From NCBI RefSeq assembly GCF_900291975.1, contig NZ_OMPN01000001.1, positions 2,742,501 through 2,806,500 on the forward strand: a stretch of 64,000 nucleotides of DNA. The letters run 5' to 3'. Source of the stretch: Agathobaculum massiliense. GTDB lineage: Bacteria > Bacillota > Clostridia > Oscillospirales > Butyricicoccaceae. A program made the position numbers and the translations under genes. This document shows, in pieces, positions 19,474-28,152 of this stretch (positions are counted from its first letter, which is position 1; every line of letters begins with the position of its first letter). The notes under the pieces are model-generated. The model was not told where the DNA came from. It saw only the letters and a list, made by a program, of their open reading frames with translations, and ran no database searches.

Positions 19474-20049
19474 ATGGAAAGACAACAGGCATGGGAGCTT
19501 TTGTGCAGATATAACAGGGAACCGTTCCATCTGCGCCACGCGCTGACGGTCGAGGCCGTTATGCGGTATTTCGCGGAGCAGCGGGGCGAGGACGCGGATT
19601 TTTGGGGCGTAGCCGGTCTGCTGCATGATATTGATTTTGAACAATGGCCGGAGCAGCACTGCGTCAAGGCGCCCGAGCTGCTGCGCGAGGGCGGGGCGGA
19701 CGAGGCGACCGTCCATGCGGTGTGCAGCCACGGCTGGGGGCTTTGCTCGGATGTGGAGCCGACGCACGAAATGGAAAAGCTGCTGTTTGCCTCGGATGAG
19801 CTGACCGGACTGATCGGCGCGGCCGCGCTCATGCGGCCCTCCAAAAGCGTGCAGGACATGGAGCTGAAAAGCCTGAAGAAAAAATATAAGGATAAAAAAT
19901 TCGCTGCCGGCTGTTCGCGCGAGGTGATCGCGCGGGGGGCAGAGCTGTGCGGGCTTACACTGGACGAGCTGCTGCAGCTGACGCTGGACGCGATGCGGGT
20001 AAGCGAGGATGCGGTTAACGCACAAATGGAAAGCTTGCATCATAAATAA
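19474..20049 (+). CDS. HD/HDIG-domain hydrolase-like protein
   Basis: The 191-residue protein has an HD core: His near residue 19 (HLRHALTVEAV), HDID at 49-52 (GLLHDIDFEQW) and a downstream His in AVCSHGWG, all metal-binding positions of the HD superfamily. Related small proteins are annotated as HDIG-domain phosphohydrolases of unknown substrate. The C-terminal third is charged and helical. It probably shares a transcript with the SEDS gene upstream and ends before a strong terminator. Confidence 0.85.
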   Translation: MERQQAWELLCRYNREPFHLRHALTVEAVMRYFAEQRGEDADFWGVAGLLHDIDFEQWPEQHCVKAPELLREGGADEATVHAVCSHGWGLCSDVEPTHEMEKLLFASDELTGLIGAAALMRPSKSVQDMELKSLKKKYKDKKFAAGCSREVIARGAELCGLTLDELLQLTLDAMRVSEDAVNAQMESLHHK

Positions 20050-20095
20050 CTTAAGGGCAACCGTTAGACAGGCTTTTATAACACAGGATATTATT

Positions 20096-20134
20096 GCCAA
20101 AAGGCGCTATCCAAGCTGGATAGCGCCTTTTGGC
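20096..20134. terminator. Strong bidirectional terminator
   Basis: GCCAAAAGGCGCTATCC and GGATAGCGCCTTTTGGC form a perfect 17 bp stem with a four-base loop. The A- and T-runs are inside the stem ends. It separates the convergent HD gene and lipoprotein gene. Confidence 0.85.
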
Positions 20135-20194
20135 ATATGGGAGGGGAGCGGTAGGGAGCGAATGCCCAAAAACGCCCTTCAATGAGTATGTGGC

Positions 20195-21157
20195 TTATTC
20201 AGTGGGGTCCCTATCCGAAGAGGCGGCCTGGGAAGTATGCCCTCCGGACAGCGTGATTTTCTCCACCTGATTCGGTTCGGTGCCGGTTTGACGGTACAGA
20301 GTAGATCCGTCGGAGGAGATAAAGTAGGTTTCGACAAGGGAATTCGTACCTGCCGCGTTTTTTTGATATACATAAATTGTCAGGCATGCAGTATGATCCA
20401 CCTCTACAAAGCCGGGACCGGGCTTCAGGCTGTATTCGGACATGGAAGAACCTGGCAGGCCGATTTCTTCGGGGGAGACGGTGTTCAGCAGGTCTTTCGC
20501 GGTGGAAAAGGAGAGGGCAGAGCCGGCTGTGAGCAGGGAGTTGCCGAAGTCCTGCCCGGCTACATGGTCGAGCGTAACCAGACAACTGGTCGGCGTCCAG
20601 TCAATGCGGACGCGGAATAGCAGTTCAGGGTCATGCGGGAGCGATGCATAGGACGTTGCTTCGCCGTCGCCAGTATTTTCCCCTTCGCTGTTTGCAGACG
20701 TAGCGCCGTCCATGACCGCCTGACGGGTGAGCAGAATGGAGCCGACAGGCTGGGTATAGACACTGTCGTCCGGCTTTTCCTCAGGCTGTAGGGCGATGGC
20801 CTCGCCAGTCAGAAGATCGACATAGGAGCGCACGACAGGACCGGTCTGATATTCAGTGAATTGCTGATAGTCGTAAGCGATGTAGGGGGAGGTCGCGTCG
20901 GCCTCGTTGCCCGCACTGTCTGTACGCTCTGCGTTGCCGTCGTCAGTACCTGCGTCATCACCCGCTGTGCTTTCGGGAGAAAGCACAGCGGTCAGGCGCC
21001 CGCCGGACTGTTCCGTCATCACCTGCTCCAGCGCGGGAATCGTATCCTCGCCGAAGCTGTAAGTGGATATGGTTTCGGAAGCAGGGCTGTCGCCGCTGCA
21101 AGCGGACAGCAGGCAAAATAGACAAACGGAAAAAGATATGAAAAAGCGTTTCATCAT
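20195..21157 (-). CDS. Predicted secreted lipoprotein, unknown function
   Basis: The 320-residue protein begins MMKRFFISFSVCLFCLL, a lipoprotein signal, followed by the lipobox LSAC, so the mature protein should be lipidated at Cys20 or so and anchored outside the membrane. The mature N-terminal third is acidic and low in complexity (GDDAGTDDGN, repeated Asp/Glu/Ser). The rest looks like a beta-rich globular domain (YIAYDYQQFTEYQTGP onward). I recognise no family. The start was chosen at the tandem ATG because AGAAGGGA precedes it. An earlier in-frame ATG lacks a signal peptide. Confidence 0.75.
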   Translation of the reverse strand: MMKRFFISFSVCLFCLLSACSGDSPASETISTYSFGEDTIPALEQVMTEQSGGRLTAVLSPESTAGDDAGTDDGNAERTDSAGNEADATSPYIAYDYQQFTEYQTGPVVRSYVDLLTGEAIALQPEEKPDDSVYTQPVGSILLTRQAVMDGATSANSEGENTGDGEATSYASLPHDPELLFRVRIDWTPTSCLVTLDHVAGQDFGNSLLTAGSALSFSTAKDLLNTVSPEEIGLPGSSMSEYSLKPGPGFVEVDHTACLTIYVYQKNAAGTNSLVETYFISSDGSTLYRQTGTEPNQVEKITLSGGHTSQAASSDRDPTE

Positions 21158-21306
21158 CCTGAGATCCCTTCTTTCATCAAAAATATCTGTATATATGATA
21201 CCGTTCTGCCTGTGACAAAGGCAACGGAAATTGCGCACAAAACAAAGCGGGAACAGAGATTAAAATGAGCGAAAACGATGAAAAGCAAAAAGGCGTGAAA
21301 TCATGG

Positions 21307-21334
21307 TTATTTTTCTGATGGATATGTCCGATAA
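21307..21334 (+). promoter_or_regulatory. Sigma-28-like promoter upstream of the SLH protein
   Basis: TCCGATAA (21327-21334) matches the sigma-28/sigma-D -10 box GCCGATAA at 7 of 8 positions. A TTATTTT element 13 nt upstream resembles the one at the flagellin promoter. This suggests that the SLH gene belongs to the late motility regulon. It is tentative, as the -35 differs from the Bacillus TAAA. Confidence 0.4.
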
Positions 21335-21415
21335 ATAATAAAAAGGTATTTACACGGCAGCGAAGACGCCAGCGAAAGCGGTGCCCGGCCGTGCGCAGGA
21401 AAGGACGCGGTGCGT

Positions 21416-23674
21416 ATGAATGGGAAATGGACACAGGGATTGGCCGGTCTGTTGGCGGCAGTACTGCTTATGCCAACGCCCACTGCTCTTGCGGCGGAGA
21501 TCGGGGGGATTGGAGACTCTCCAACAAGATCTGCATCTAATGCTGCAACGGTAGATATTGCAAACGGAAGCGGCAGCAAGGTCCAATTTGAGCCGAATGG
21601 TGAAGTGGAGCTGACTGACGGAAAAAGCGCCTCCTTTACCCTCGTAACGGAGGAGGGGTACCGGCTGGAAAATATAACCATAGAAATTAAACCAGAGGCA
21701 GGATCAACGGTTTCGCTTACATTGGAGCAGGATATGCTGAGCGGAGCGGATGTGAATAGTGGGATATCGGCGCAGGTGGATCAGTGGCCGAGCTTTTCCA
21801 ATACATGCAGGCTGACGGTTACAGCGGGGCAGCTGACAGCGGACGCGGATATCAGCATATCTGCCTACGCGCCCGTCACAGAGTATGATGCGGAAATTGA
21901 CGAACCAGAAGATGGGAAAACAGGCGGGAGCGGTACATATGGAAACGGCGAAAGGACGACACTTTCTGTTACGCCGGATCAGGGGTATCAGCTGAAAAGC
22001 CTGTACCTGTCCTATACCGTAAATGGAAAAACGGAGACGAACACGGTGTCCTCTTCAGGTGATTGGAATGGGTTGAAAATTGCTTGGAGTGCCGCCGATC
22101 AGACGACGGTCAGTGGCCCGCTGTATGGCGATCTGAGGATCACGCCATCCATAGAAAAAATACCGGTTACGCACAAGGTACGCATTTATATGGATGACGG
22201 GCTGGAGCTTGACCGCCCCGGCAGTGAAACGACCACTGTGGATGAGGGGGATTCCCTTTCAGTTCGGGTTTCAACGGAGGAAGGCTACCTGATCGACCAG
22301 ATGCTGGTGCAGGTTGGGAAAACCTATGCAACATGGACGCCGGAGCAGTCTTACTTCATGGTGAATTACGACCGCATTTCCGTGCGTGAATCAGATGACA
22401 GCGTATCCTTTGTGCTTCCGGAAATCACAGATGATGTCACGATTGAATTTGCCTCCACATACGATGAAAACAATATTCCCATCAAGCTGGAGGAGGGTTC
22501 CCGCATCAATATTGATTCAGATGTGGGGGATACGGTAGCCCGTGGTGAGGACGCCGCTTTTACGATCAGCACCACGTCGGATAGGTATTCCGTAAAGAGA
22601 ATTACCGTTCGGATTGGGGAAAGCAAGGCTTCCGCCGATCCGGATGATGAGACAATCCGTGTAGGCAACCGTAATTATGAGATTCAGGACAACGGCAACG
22701 GGGAATATACGCTTTATATCGATAATATCAGGGAGCCTGTCACGGTAGGGGCGACCTCGAATAGCTCAAGCACGGTGTCCCGCCCCTCGCTTACGATCAA
22801 CAGCTCCAGCAATATGAAGATTACCAAAAGCGTTTCCGGTAGCCGGATCGATGCGGGAGACAGCGTACGGTTTTACTTTACGCCCAATAAGAATTACCAG
22901 ATCGATGAGATTACAGTGAAAATCGGGGGCAGTAGCCGCACTGTGGGGGCGGATAAGGCATACATCCGCGTCGGCGGGGAGAGCTATCAGATGAGCCGCA
23001 ATGCGGACGGCGTAGTGACGCTGTATCTGGATGACATAGAAGAAAATGTTACGGTTTCTGGACGGGCTTATTATTCAAGGGATTCGGTAAAGCCAACGGG
23101 AACGGTAAAGCTCAATACTTCAAGCAGGATCGCGTTCCTCAACGGCTATGCCGACGGCACCTTTCGGCCGGAAGCCAATATGACACGGGCAGAGGCTGTC
23201 GTCATGCTGTACCGATTGTCCGATGTTGAGAACGTTTCCAACACAGGGGATATATTTATCGATGTACCCTACAACATGTGGTGCGCAGGTGAAATCAATG
23301 CCTTTGCAAATGCGGGTATTATTGATGTAACAAGCTACTTCCATCCGAACCAGTATATTACGCGGGCAGAGTTTGTAGAGATGCTTTACCGGCTGATGGG
23401 ATCGCCGAGTTATTCGCGCGGTACGCTGCGGTTCAGCGATGTGACAGGTGCTACGAACGAGGATGCGATCTATTATGCGGTGTCCCGCGGGTGGGTCAAT
23501 GGGTATGCGGATGGGACGTTCCGTCCGTTTAGCTATATCGCGCGAAGCGAAGTAGCGGCGCTGATGACGCGCCTGCTGAACAGGACCTCCGGCGGCAGTG
23601 GAGTGTCTTACAAAGATGTGCCATATACCTATTGGGCATACCGCTATATTCAATTAGCATCTTCTTATATATAA
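21416..23674 (+). CDS. Secreted protein with S-layer homology (SLH) repeats
   Basis: The 752-residue protein opens with a signal peptide (NGKWTQGLAGLLAAVLLMP, cleavage after TALA). A long beta-rich region follows. Its last part contains two clear repeats of about 90 residues (near 358-446 and 461-551) sharing the words ITVRIGES/ITVKIGGS and TLYIDNI/TLYLDDI. From about residue 568 there are SLH units: NGYADGTFRPEANMTRAEAV, a second at DVPYNMW, a third with NGYADGTFRPFSYIARSEVA, and a final half-unit at the end. SLH domains anchor proteins to pyruvylated wall polymers. GGAAAGGA precedes the ATG. A GTG six nt earlier is an alternative. A hairpin follows the stop. Confidence 0.9.
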   Translation: MNGKWTQGLAGLLAAVLLMPTPTALAAEIGGIGDSPTRSASNAATVDIANGSGSKVQFEPNGEVELTDGKSASFTLVTEEGYRLENITIEIKPEAGSTVSLTLEQDMLSGADVNSGISAQVDQWPSFSNTCRLTVTAGQLTADADISISAYAPVTEYDAEIDEPEDGKTGGSGTYGNGERTTLSVTPDQGYQLKSLYLSYTVNGKTETNTVSSSGDWNGLKIAWSAADQTTVSGPLYGDLRITPSIEKIPVTHKVRIYMDDGLELDRPGSETTTVDEGDSLSVRVSTEEGYLIDQMLVQVGKTYATWTPEQSYFMVNYDRISVRESDDSVSFVLPEITDDVTIEFASTYDENNIPIKLEEGSRINIDSDVGDTVARGEDAAFTISTTSDRYSVKRITVRIGESKASADPDDETIRVGNRNYEIQDNGNGEYTLYIDNIREPVTVGATSNSSSTVSRPSLTINSSSNMKITKSVSGSRIDAGDSVRFYFTPNKNYQIDEITVKIGGSSRTVGADKAYIRVGGESYQMSRNADGVVTLYLDDIEENVTVSGRAYYSRDSVKPTGTVKLNTSSRIAFLNGYADGTFRPEANMTRAEAVVMLYRLSDVENVSNTGDIFIDVPYNMWCAGEINAFANAGIIDVTSYFHPNQYITRAEFVEMLYRLMGSPSYSRGTLRFSDVTGATNEDAIYYAVSRGWVNGYADGTFRPFSYIARSEVAALMTRLLNRTSGGSGVSYKDVPYTYWAYRYIQLASSYI

Positions 23675-23737
23675 ATTTTTGTTAAATTACATATGAGCAT
23701 AGGACGCTGGAGAGCAGATGTCCGCAGGCTTGGGGAT

Positions 23738-23766
23738 AGTGGGCGCGGCTTTAGGCCGCGCCCACT
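23738..23766. terminator. Strong hairpin after the SLH gene
   Basis: AGTGGGCGCGGC and GCCGCGCCCACT form a perfect 12 bp GC stem about 65 nt after the SLH stop. No T-run follows, so it is a probable but not typical terminator. Confidence 0.55.
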
Positions 23767-24192
23767 AAAGCTTAGAGGCAGCGGCGTCTCTGTGAGGACA
23801 GCCGCGACAAGGAAACGGGAGGAGAGCCTTTATCAGGAAAGTGATGTTCATATAAATAAACGAATTTTATATTATGTATTGATAGAGCGGCGCTGCAATA
23901 AAAACGATTATGTAATGTCATTCCATAAAAATAACGCATGATTGCGAGCACGTATATAGGGGAGGTTGAAATTATAGGAATTCAGATAAAAGTATTATAA
24001 AAAATTGACTATTTAAACAAAAAAAGAAATAAGTGTGGAAAATAAGGCTGTAATGGTGAATTATTAGTACAAATAAGTGGTTTTTTTTTTTTTTTTCGGT
24101 GATAAAAGGGGTGGAGAGCATCTGAGTGATACGGATTTGTTGAAAATGTCTATAGATGTTGAAAACAAATATCGATTATTGTCGAAAAAACG
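23767..24192. other. AT-rich intergenic region before the flagellar operon
   Basis: Apart from the T16 tract (24081-24096) and a direct repeat TGTTGAAAA (24138 and 24157), I see no gene or RNA element here. A short open frame at 23693-23941 has no ribosome site or protein-like composition. The region is clearly more AT-rich than its surroundings. No cyclic-di-GMP riboswitch core was found. Confidence 0.6.
24081..24096. repeat. Homopolymer tract of 16 T
   Basis: A run of 16 T residues about 100 bp upstream of the flagellar operon promoter. Such tracts are prone to slippage and can act as contingency switches, or can be assembly artefacts. Confidence 0.8.
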
Positions 24193-24221
24193 TTGACCCT
24201 AATCAGGAGAAGATGTAAAAT
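24193..24221 (+). promoter_or_regulatory. Sigma-A promoter of the flagellar operon
   Basis: TTGACC (24193-24198) and TAAAAT (24216-24221) are separated by 17 nt, giving a start near 24228 and a leader of about 65 nt before flgB. A second TATAAT (24244-24249) has no good -35. Confidence 0.7.
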
Positions 24222-24293
24222 ATAACAGAATGATTATTTCGTATATAATTCGGAAGAACTTGTAGGGTTCGACAGTTTGGAGATGAGGGAAAA

Positions 24294-24674
24294 ATGGATG
24301 CGCTTACCAGTAATTCACTGTTGATGATGGAACGTTCCATGGATTTTCTGTGGACAAAGCAAACCGCGATCTTAGATAATTTGGCGAATGTTGAAACACC
24401 GAATTACAAAACCAAATATGTGACCTTTGAAGAAACGCTGCGTAGCCGTCTGCAAGCCGCTGTACCGTCGGGCGGCGGCTTGCGCGAGGCTATAGAGGGT
24501 GCAAGACCGGTTATTCATGTCGCGGAAAATGAAACGGCGCGCATGGATGGAAACGGTGTGGATGCAACGGAGCAGGGGATTGAGCTGGCGCGCAACGCGC
24601 TGCAGTTGCAGCATGTGATGAGCGCGGTTTCTGATGATCTCTCTTTGCTGCGCACTGCAATCCGCGGACAATAA
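24294..24674 (+). CDS. flgB: Flagellar basal-body rod protein FlgB
   Basis: The 126-residue proximal rod protein has the N-terminal rod signature ILDNLANVETPNYKTKYVTFEE and a C-terminal coiled segment (GIELARNALQLQHVMSAV), as expected for axial proteins that lack a cleaved signal and leave by the flagellar export system. First gene of the long operon. GGAGATGAGGG lies before the ATG. flgC follows after 15 nt. Confidence 0.96.
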   Translation: MDALTSNSLLMMERSMDFLWTKQTAILDNLANVETPNYKTKYVTFEETLRSRLQAAVPSGGGLREAIEGARPVIHVAENETARMDGNGVDATEQGIELARNALQLQHVMSAVSDDLSLLRTAIRGQ

Positions 24675-24689
24675 CAGGAGGGTAGCGGA

Positions 24690-25157
24690 ATGGCTTTTCT
24701 CAGTTCAATGAACATTACGGGTTCGTCGTTGACCGCCCAGCAGCTGCGTTTGGATGTTATTTCGGAAAATGTAGCCAATATCAACACCACAAGAGTCGAA
24801 GGTGGAAACGGACCATACCGCAGAAAGCTGGTGGTCATGGAAGCGGAAAACGGAAGGGACTCTTTCCGCAATGTTTTGGCACAGGCCGCAGGAGGTGTAC
24901 CGGCGGCTGCCGGCGGGCTGTCCCAGCAGGGGGGCGTGCGGGTGACGCAGATTATTGAAGACACAAGCCCGTTTAAGCTGTCGTATGATCCCACGCATCC
25001 GGATGCGAACGCGCAGGGATATGTTGAGCTGCCCAATATTGATCTGGTCAAGGAGATCAGCGATGCGATGGCAGCGACACAGGCATTTTCGGCAAATGTT
25101 ACGGCATTTAATACGCTGAAAACAGTTGCGTCGCGCGCGCTGGAAATCGGTAAGTAA
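24690..25157 (+). CDS. flgC: Flagellar basal-body rod protein FlgC
   Basis: The 155-residue rod protein contains the axial-protein N-terminal motif (LRLDVISENVANINTTRVEGG) and the C-terminal heptad region ending LVKEISDAMAATQAFSANVTAFNTLKT. It stacks on FlgB in the proximal rod. CAGGAGGG-type ribosome site. 18 nt before fliE. Confidence 0.96.
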   Translation: MAFLSSMNITGSSLTAQQLRLDVISENVANINTTRVEGGNGPYRRKLVVMEAENGRDSFRNVLAQAAGGVPAAAGGLSQQGGVRVTQIIEDTSPFKLSYDPTHPDANAQGYVELPNIDLVKEISDAMAATQAFSANVTAFNTLKTVASRALEIGK

Positions 25158-25175
25158 ACAGGAGGGAGCGTAAGG

Positions 25176-25487
25176 ATGGCAGTGATTTCCAATATACATC
25201 CCTTATGGGATGCCTTGCCCATTTCCGTGGGGAAAGAAGAGCGGGAGTACTCCGAACGGACGGCGCTTCCGGTTTTTGAGCAGATTTTCCAGGAAGCAAT
25301 CGATAATGTAAGGCAGACCGATCAGGAAAAGAACAAAGCGGAGTATCTGATGGCGACAGGGCAACTGGATAACCCCGCTATTCGGACGATCGCAAGCACA
25401 AAGGCACAAATGTCGGTGGAACTGCTGGTACAGCTTCGCAACAAAGCGCTCGATGCGTACAGTGAACTGTCCCGCATGAGCATATAA
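25176..25487 (+). CDS. fliE: Flagellar hook-basal body protein FliE
   Basis: The 103-residue small rod adaptor joins the MS-ring to the proximal rod. The C-terminal half (AEYLMATGQLDNPAIRTIAS, then VELLVQLRNKALDAYSEL) matches the conserved FliE region. The variable N-terminus is normal for the family. Separated from fliF by 54 nt, the widest early gap in the operon. Confidence 0.93.
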   Translation: MAVISNIHPLWDALPISVGKEEREYSERTALPVFEQIFQEAIDNVRQTDQEKNKAEYLMATGQLDNPAIRTIASTKAQMSVELLVQLRNKALDAYSELSRMSI

Positions 25488-25541
25488 CAGCTGTGGATAC
25501 ACAGCCGGAAGTATCGGTAGTTGGGGAACAGGGCGGAAGTA

Positions 25542-27152
25542 ATGGTAAAAGAAAAACTGCAAAACAACCTCAACAAAGTGAAAAGCTTTTTTGAAGGAGA
25601 AAATAAAAAGAAAAGGATCGTTACTGCGGCAATTATTATTGTGGCGGTAATCATCGTATCTGTTATCGCTGCCGTGGTGCTGAACAATCGCCCTTACGAA
25701 ACACTGTTTACAGGACTGACAACCGATGAGGCATCAGCTATTGTGGGAAAGCTGGAAGAGTACGGCGCTGCGGATTATAAGATCGAGGGAGATACGATTA
25801 AAGTGCCCGCAGCCCAGGAGCCGGACCTGAAAGCAAAGCTGCTGCTGGACGGCTATCCAAAATCAGGCTTCGGTTATGACACCTATTTCAACAATATCAG
25901 TATGATGGCAAGCGACTCGGATAGGGACACGGTGCGCAACTATGAACTGCAGGACCGGATGGCAGCGGTTATCCGCTGCTTTGAAGGCGTTAAGGACGCG
26001 GTGGTCAATATCTCCGAGGGCTCGGATCAGCGCTATGTTCTTGACAGTGAAAACGCGACGCCTGCGACCGCTGCTGTTTTTGTAACGATGCAGGATGGCG
26101 GCGCATTGCCGGAAAACTATGTTGATGCAATCGGAAACCTTGTTGCGCGCAGCGTAAAGGGGCTGGAGTTCGGCAGTATTACGGTTACGGATTCGGTCGG
26201 CAACAGCTATATGCCGGGCGCAGAAAACAGCACGACCTCCTCGGCGTCCGACCTGAAGCTGCGGCTGGAAAATCAGGTAAATAACCGTGTGCGCGGGGAA
26301 GTAATGCAGGCGCTGACGCCGATTTACGGGCCGGACAACGTGCGGGTCAGCGTGACCAGCACGGTGGATGTCAGCCGGCGTGTACAGGAGAATACGGTTT
26401 ATTCCTCTCCGGAGGGGGCGCCTGAAGGCGAGGGGATCATTGGACAGCGGGAATATGACCAGGAGCTGACGCGGGGAAATGAAAATACCGCGGGCGGTGT
26501 AGTCGGTACGCAGTCCAATGCGGACATTGAAACTTACATGGAATCGCAGGACGCGGTCAATGGAGATGAAACCTGGATCAAAAACGCAGGAACCGAGGAT
26601 TACAAGGTGAACTCCTCTACCGAGCAGAGCGAGCAGAATTCAGGGGTTGTTACCGATGTGATGATTGCGGTAACCATCAATCAGAATGCGGCGGGTAATG
26701 TTGCGGCGGCACAATTGACCAGCCATATCGCCCGCGCGGCAGGCATTGCACCTGAGGTACAGGCAGATAAGATTAATGTGCTGATCGCGCCGTTCTACAC
26801 GGATACGCCGACTAATACAGATAGCTTGCCGATTGGCGGGCTGCAGCTGCCCAAATGGGCAATATATGCGATCGCGGGCGCGGTGGGGCTTCTGCTCATG
26901 CTGGTGATACTGTTGCTTATCATACAGCGCCGCCGCAAAAAGGCAAAAGCGGCTCTGGAAGAGCTGGAGCAGCAGGCGGCGCTTGCTGCTGCGGAACGCG
27001 CAGAGCGTGAGAAACGGGAAAACCTGCTGGATATCCAAAACGAAAAGAGCATGGAGCTGAAGCAGGATATCCGAAAGTTTACAGAGGAAAATCCAGAGAT
27101 CGCAGCGCAGATGATACGGGTTTGGTTAAAAGGGGACGGTGTAAATGGCTGA
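25542..27152 (+). CDS. fliF: Flagellar MS-ring protein FliF
   Basis: The 536-residue protein has a membrane helix near residues 25-45 (IVTAAIIIVAVIIVSVIAAV), two periplasmic-type ring-building motifs (LFTGLTTDEASAIVGKLEEYG and the region around GSITVTDSVGN) and a second helix near 440-462. It ends in a cytoplasmic tail (IRKFTEENPEIAAQMIRVWL) that binds FliG. ATG at 25542 follows GGCGGAAG. A TTG start 21 nt earlier is possible. It overlaps fliG by 8 nt. Confidence 0.96.
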   Translation: MVKEKLQNNLNKVKSFFEGENKKKRIVTAAIIIVAVIIVSVIAAVVLNNRPYETLFTGLTTDEASAIVGKLEEYGAADYKIEGDTIKVPAAQEPDLKAKLLLDGYPKSGFGYDTYFNNISMMASDSDRDTVRNYELQDRMAAVIRCFEGVKDAVVNISEGSDQRYVLDSENATPATAAVFVTMQDGGALPENYVDAIGNLVARSVKGLEFGSITVTDSVGNSYMPGAENSTTSSASDLKLRLENQVNNRVRGEVMQALTPIYGPDNVRVSVTSTVDVSRRVQENTVYSSPEGAPEGEGIIGQREYDQELTRGNENTAGGVVGTQSNADIETYMESQDAVNGDETWIKNAGTEDYKVNSSTEQSEQNSGVVTDVMIAVTINQNAAGNVAAAQLTSHIARAAGIAPEVQADKINVLIAPFYTDTPTNTDSLPIGGLQLPKWAIYAIAGAVGLLLMLVILLLIIQRRRKKAKAALEELEQQAALAAAERAEREKRENLLDIQNEKSMELKQDIRKFTEENPEIAAQMIRVWLKGDGVNG

Positions 27153-28152
27153 TCAGGAATTGACTCCGCAGCAAAGGGCCGCCACAGTGATCGTTGCGCT
27201 GGGGACAGATAAGGCATCGCGTATTTATCAATATATGGGACCGGATGAACTGGAGCAGTTGACGCTCGAGGTCGCCAAGCTGGGGCATGTCCCGACAGAA
27301 CGCACGGAGCAGGTGCTGGAAGAATTTTACCAGATGTGCCTGACCAATAAGGCGGTTACAGAGGGCGGGATGGAGTATGCACGGTCGGTGCTGCAAAAAG
27401 CCTTTGGCGATCAGGCGGCCGATCAGCTGCTCAGTAAGGTGACGAAGGCGTTGACTAACCGTGCGTTCTCTTTCCTGGATAAAACAGATGCGAAAACGCT
27501 TCTTTCCACGCTACAGCATGAACGTGCGCAGACGATTGCGCTGGTGCTGTCCTATGTGGATCCGGATAAGGCTGCAGCAGTCATTGAGGAACTGCCGGCA
27601 AACAAAAAGCTGCGTGTTGTGGAGAATATCGCCCGCATGGAGAGCGCTTCGCCTGGCGCGGTAAAAATGCTGGAAGAAGAGTTGAAGAAGAAGTTTGCCA
27701 ATATTATCGTTGCGGAAAAGGTACAGGTCGGCGGACTCGACCAGATTGCCGCTATTATGAACAATTTGGAGCGTTCCAGCGAAAAAGCAGTTTTCGATGG
27801 ATTGGAAAAGCGGAACGGCAAACTGGCGGAAGAGATCCGCAAACGCATGTTCGTTTTCGAGGATATCGTCAAGATGGACGATCGTTCGGTGCAGCGTTTT
27901 GTGCGCGATTGCGATACACGGGATATCGTGCTGGCGCTCAAGGGGGCAAACAGGGAGGTGGCAGAAAAGCTGTTTGCCAACATGTCGTCGCGTATGCGGC
28001 AGAATATCGAGGAGGATCTCGAAATCACAACCAATGTGCGTATCCGCGACGTGGAAGAAGCGCAGCAGCGTATTGTTGGCATTATTCGTGATTTGGAGGA
28101 ACGGAATGAAATCATTATCCTGAAGGGTGGAAAGGATGAGATCATTGCCTAA
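27145..28152 (+). CDS. fliG: Flagellar motor switch protein FliG
   Basis: The 335-residue rotor protein has N-terminal FliF-binding, middle and C-terminal torque domains. Visible landmarks are the EHPQ-like region replaced by LQHERAQTIALVLSYVDPD, the MFVFEDI segment of the middle domain, and the charged torque helix (LKGANREVAEKLFANMSSRM) that contacts MotA. Length is normal. Translation is coupled to both neighbours (8 nt overlap with fliF, 17 nt with fliH). Confidence 0.97.
   Translation: MADQELTPQQRAATVIVALGTDKASRIYQYMGPDELEQLTLEVAKLGHVPTERTEQVLEEFYQMCLTNKAVTEGGMEYARSVLQKAFGDQAADQLLSKVTKALTNRAFSFLDKTDAKTLLSTLQHERAQTIALVLSYVDPDKAAAVIEELPANKKLRVVENIARMESASPGAVKMLEEELKKKFANIIVAEKVQVGGLDQIAAIMNNLERSSEKAVFDGLEKRNGKLAEEIRKRMFVFEDIVKMDDRSVQRFVRDCDTRDIVLALKGANREVAEKLFANMSSRMRQNIEEDLEITTNVRIRDVEEAQQRIVGIIRDLEERNEIIILKGGKDEIIA

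Noticed and set aside
23693-23941. 82-codon frame after the SLH gene
   Set aside because: It runs through the hairpin at 23738-23766, is rich in Arg and lacks a ribosome site.
24138-24165. Direct repeat TGTTGAAAA twice, 19 bp apart
   Set aside because: Could be a regulator site, but two copies in AT-rich sequence are not enough to support one.
24097-24293. Cyclic-di-GMP riboswitch before flgB
   Set aside because: Expected from other Clostridia, but the conserved core and tetraloop receptor are not visible.
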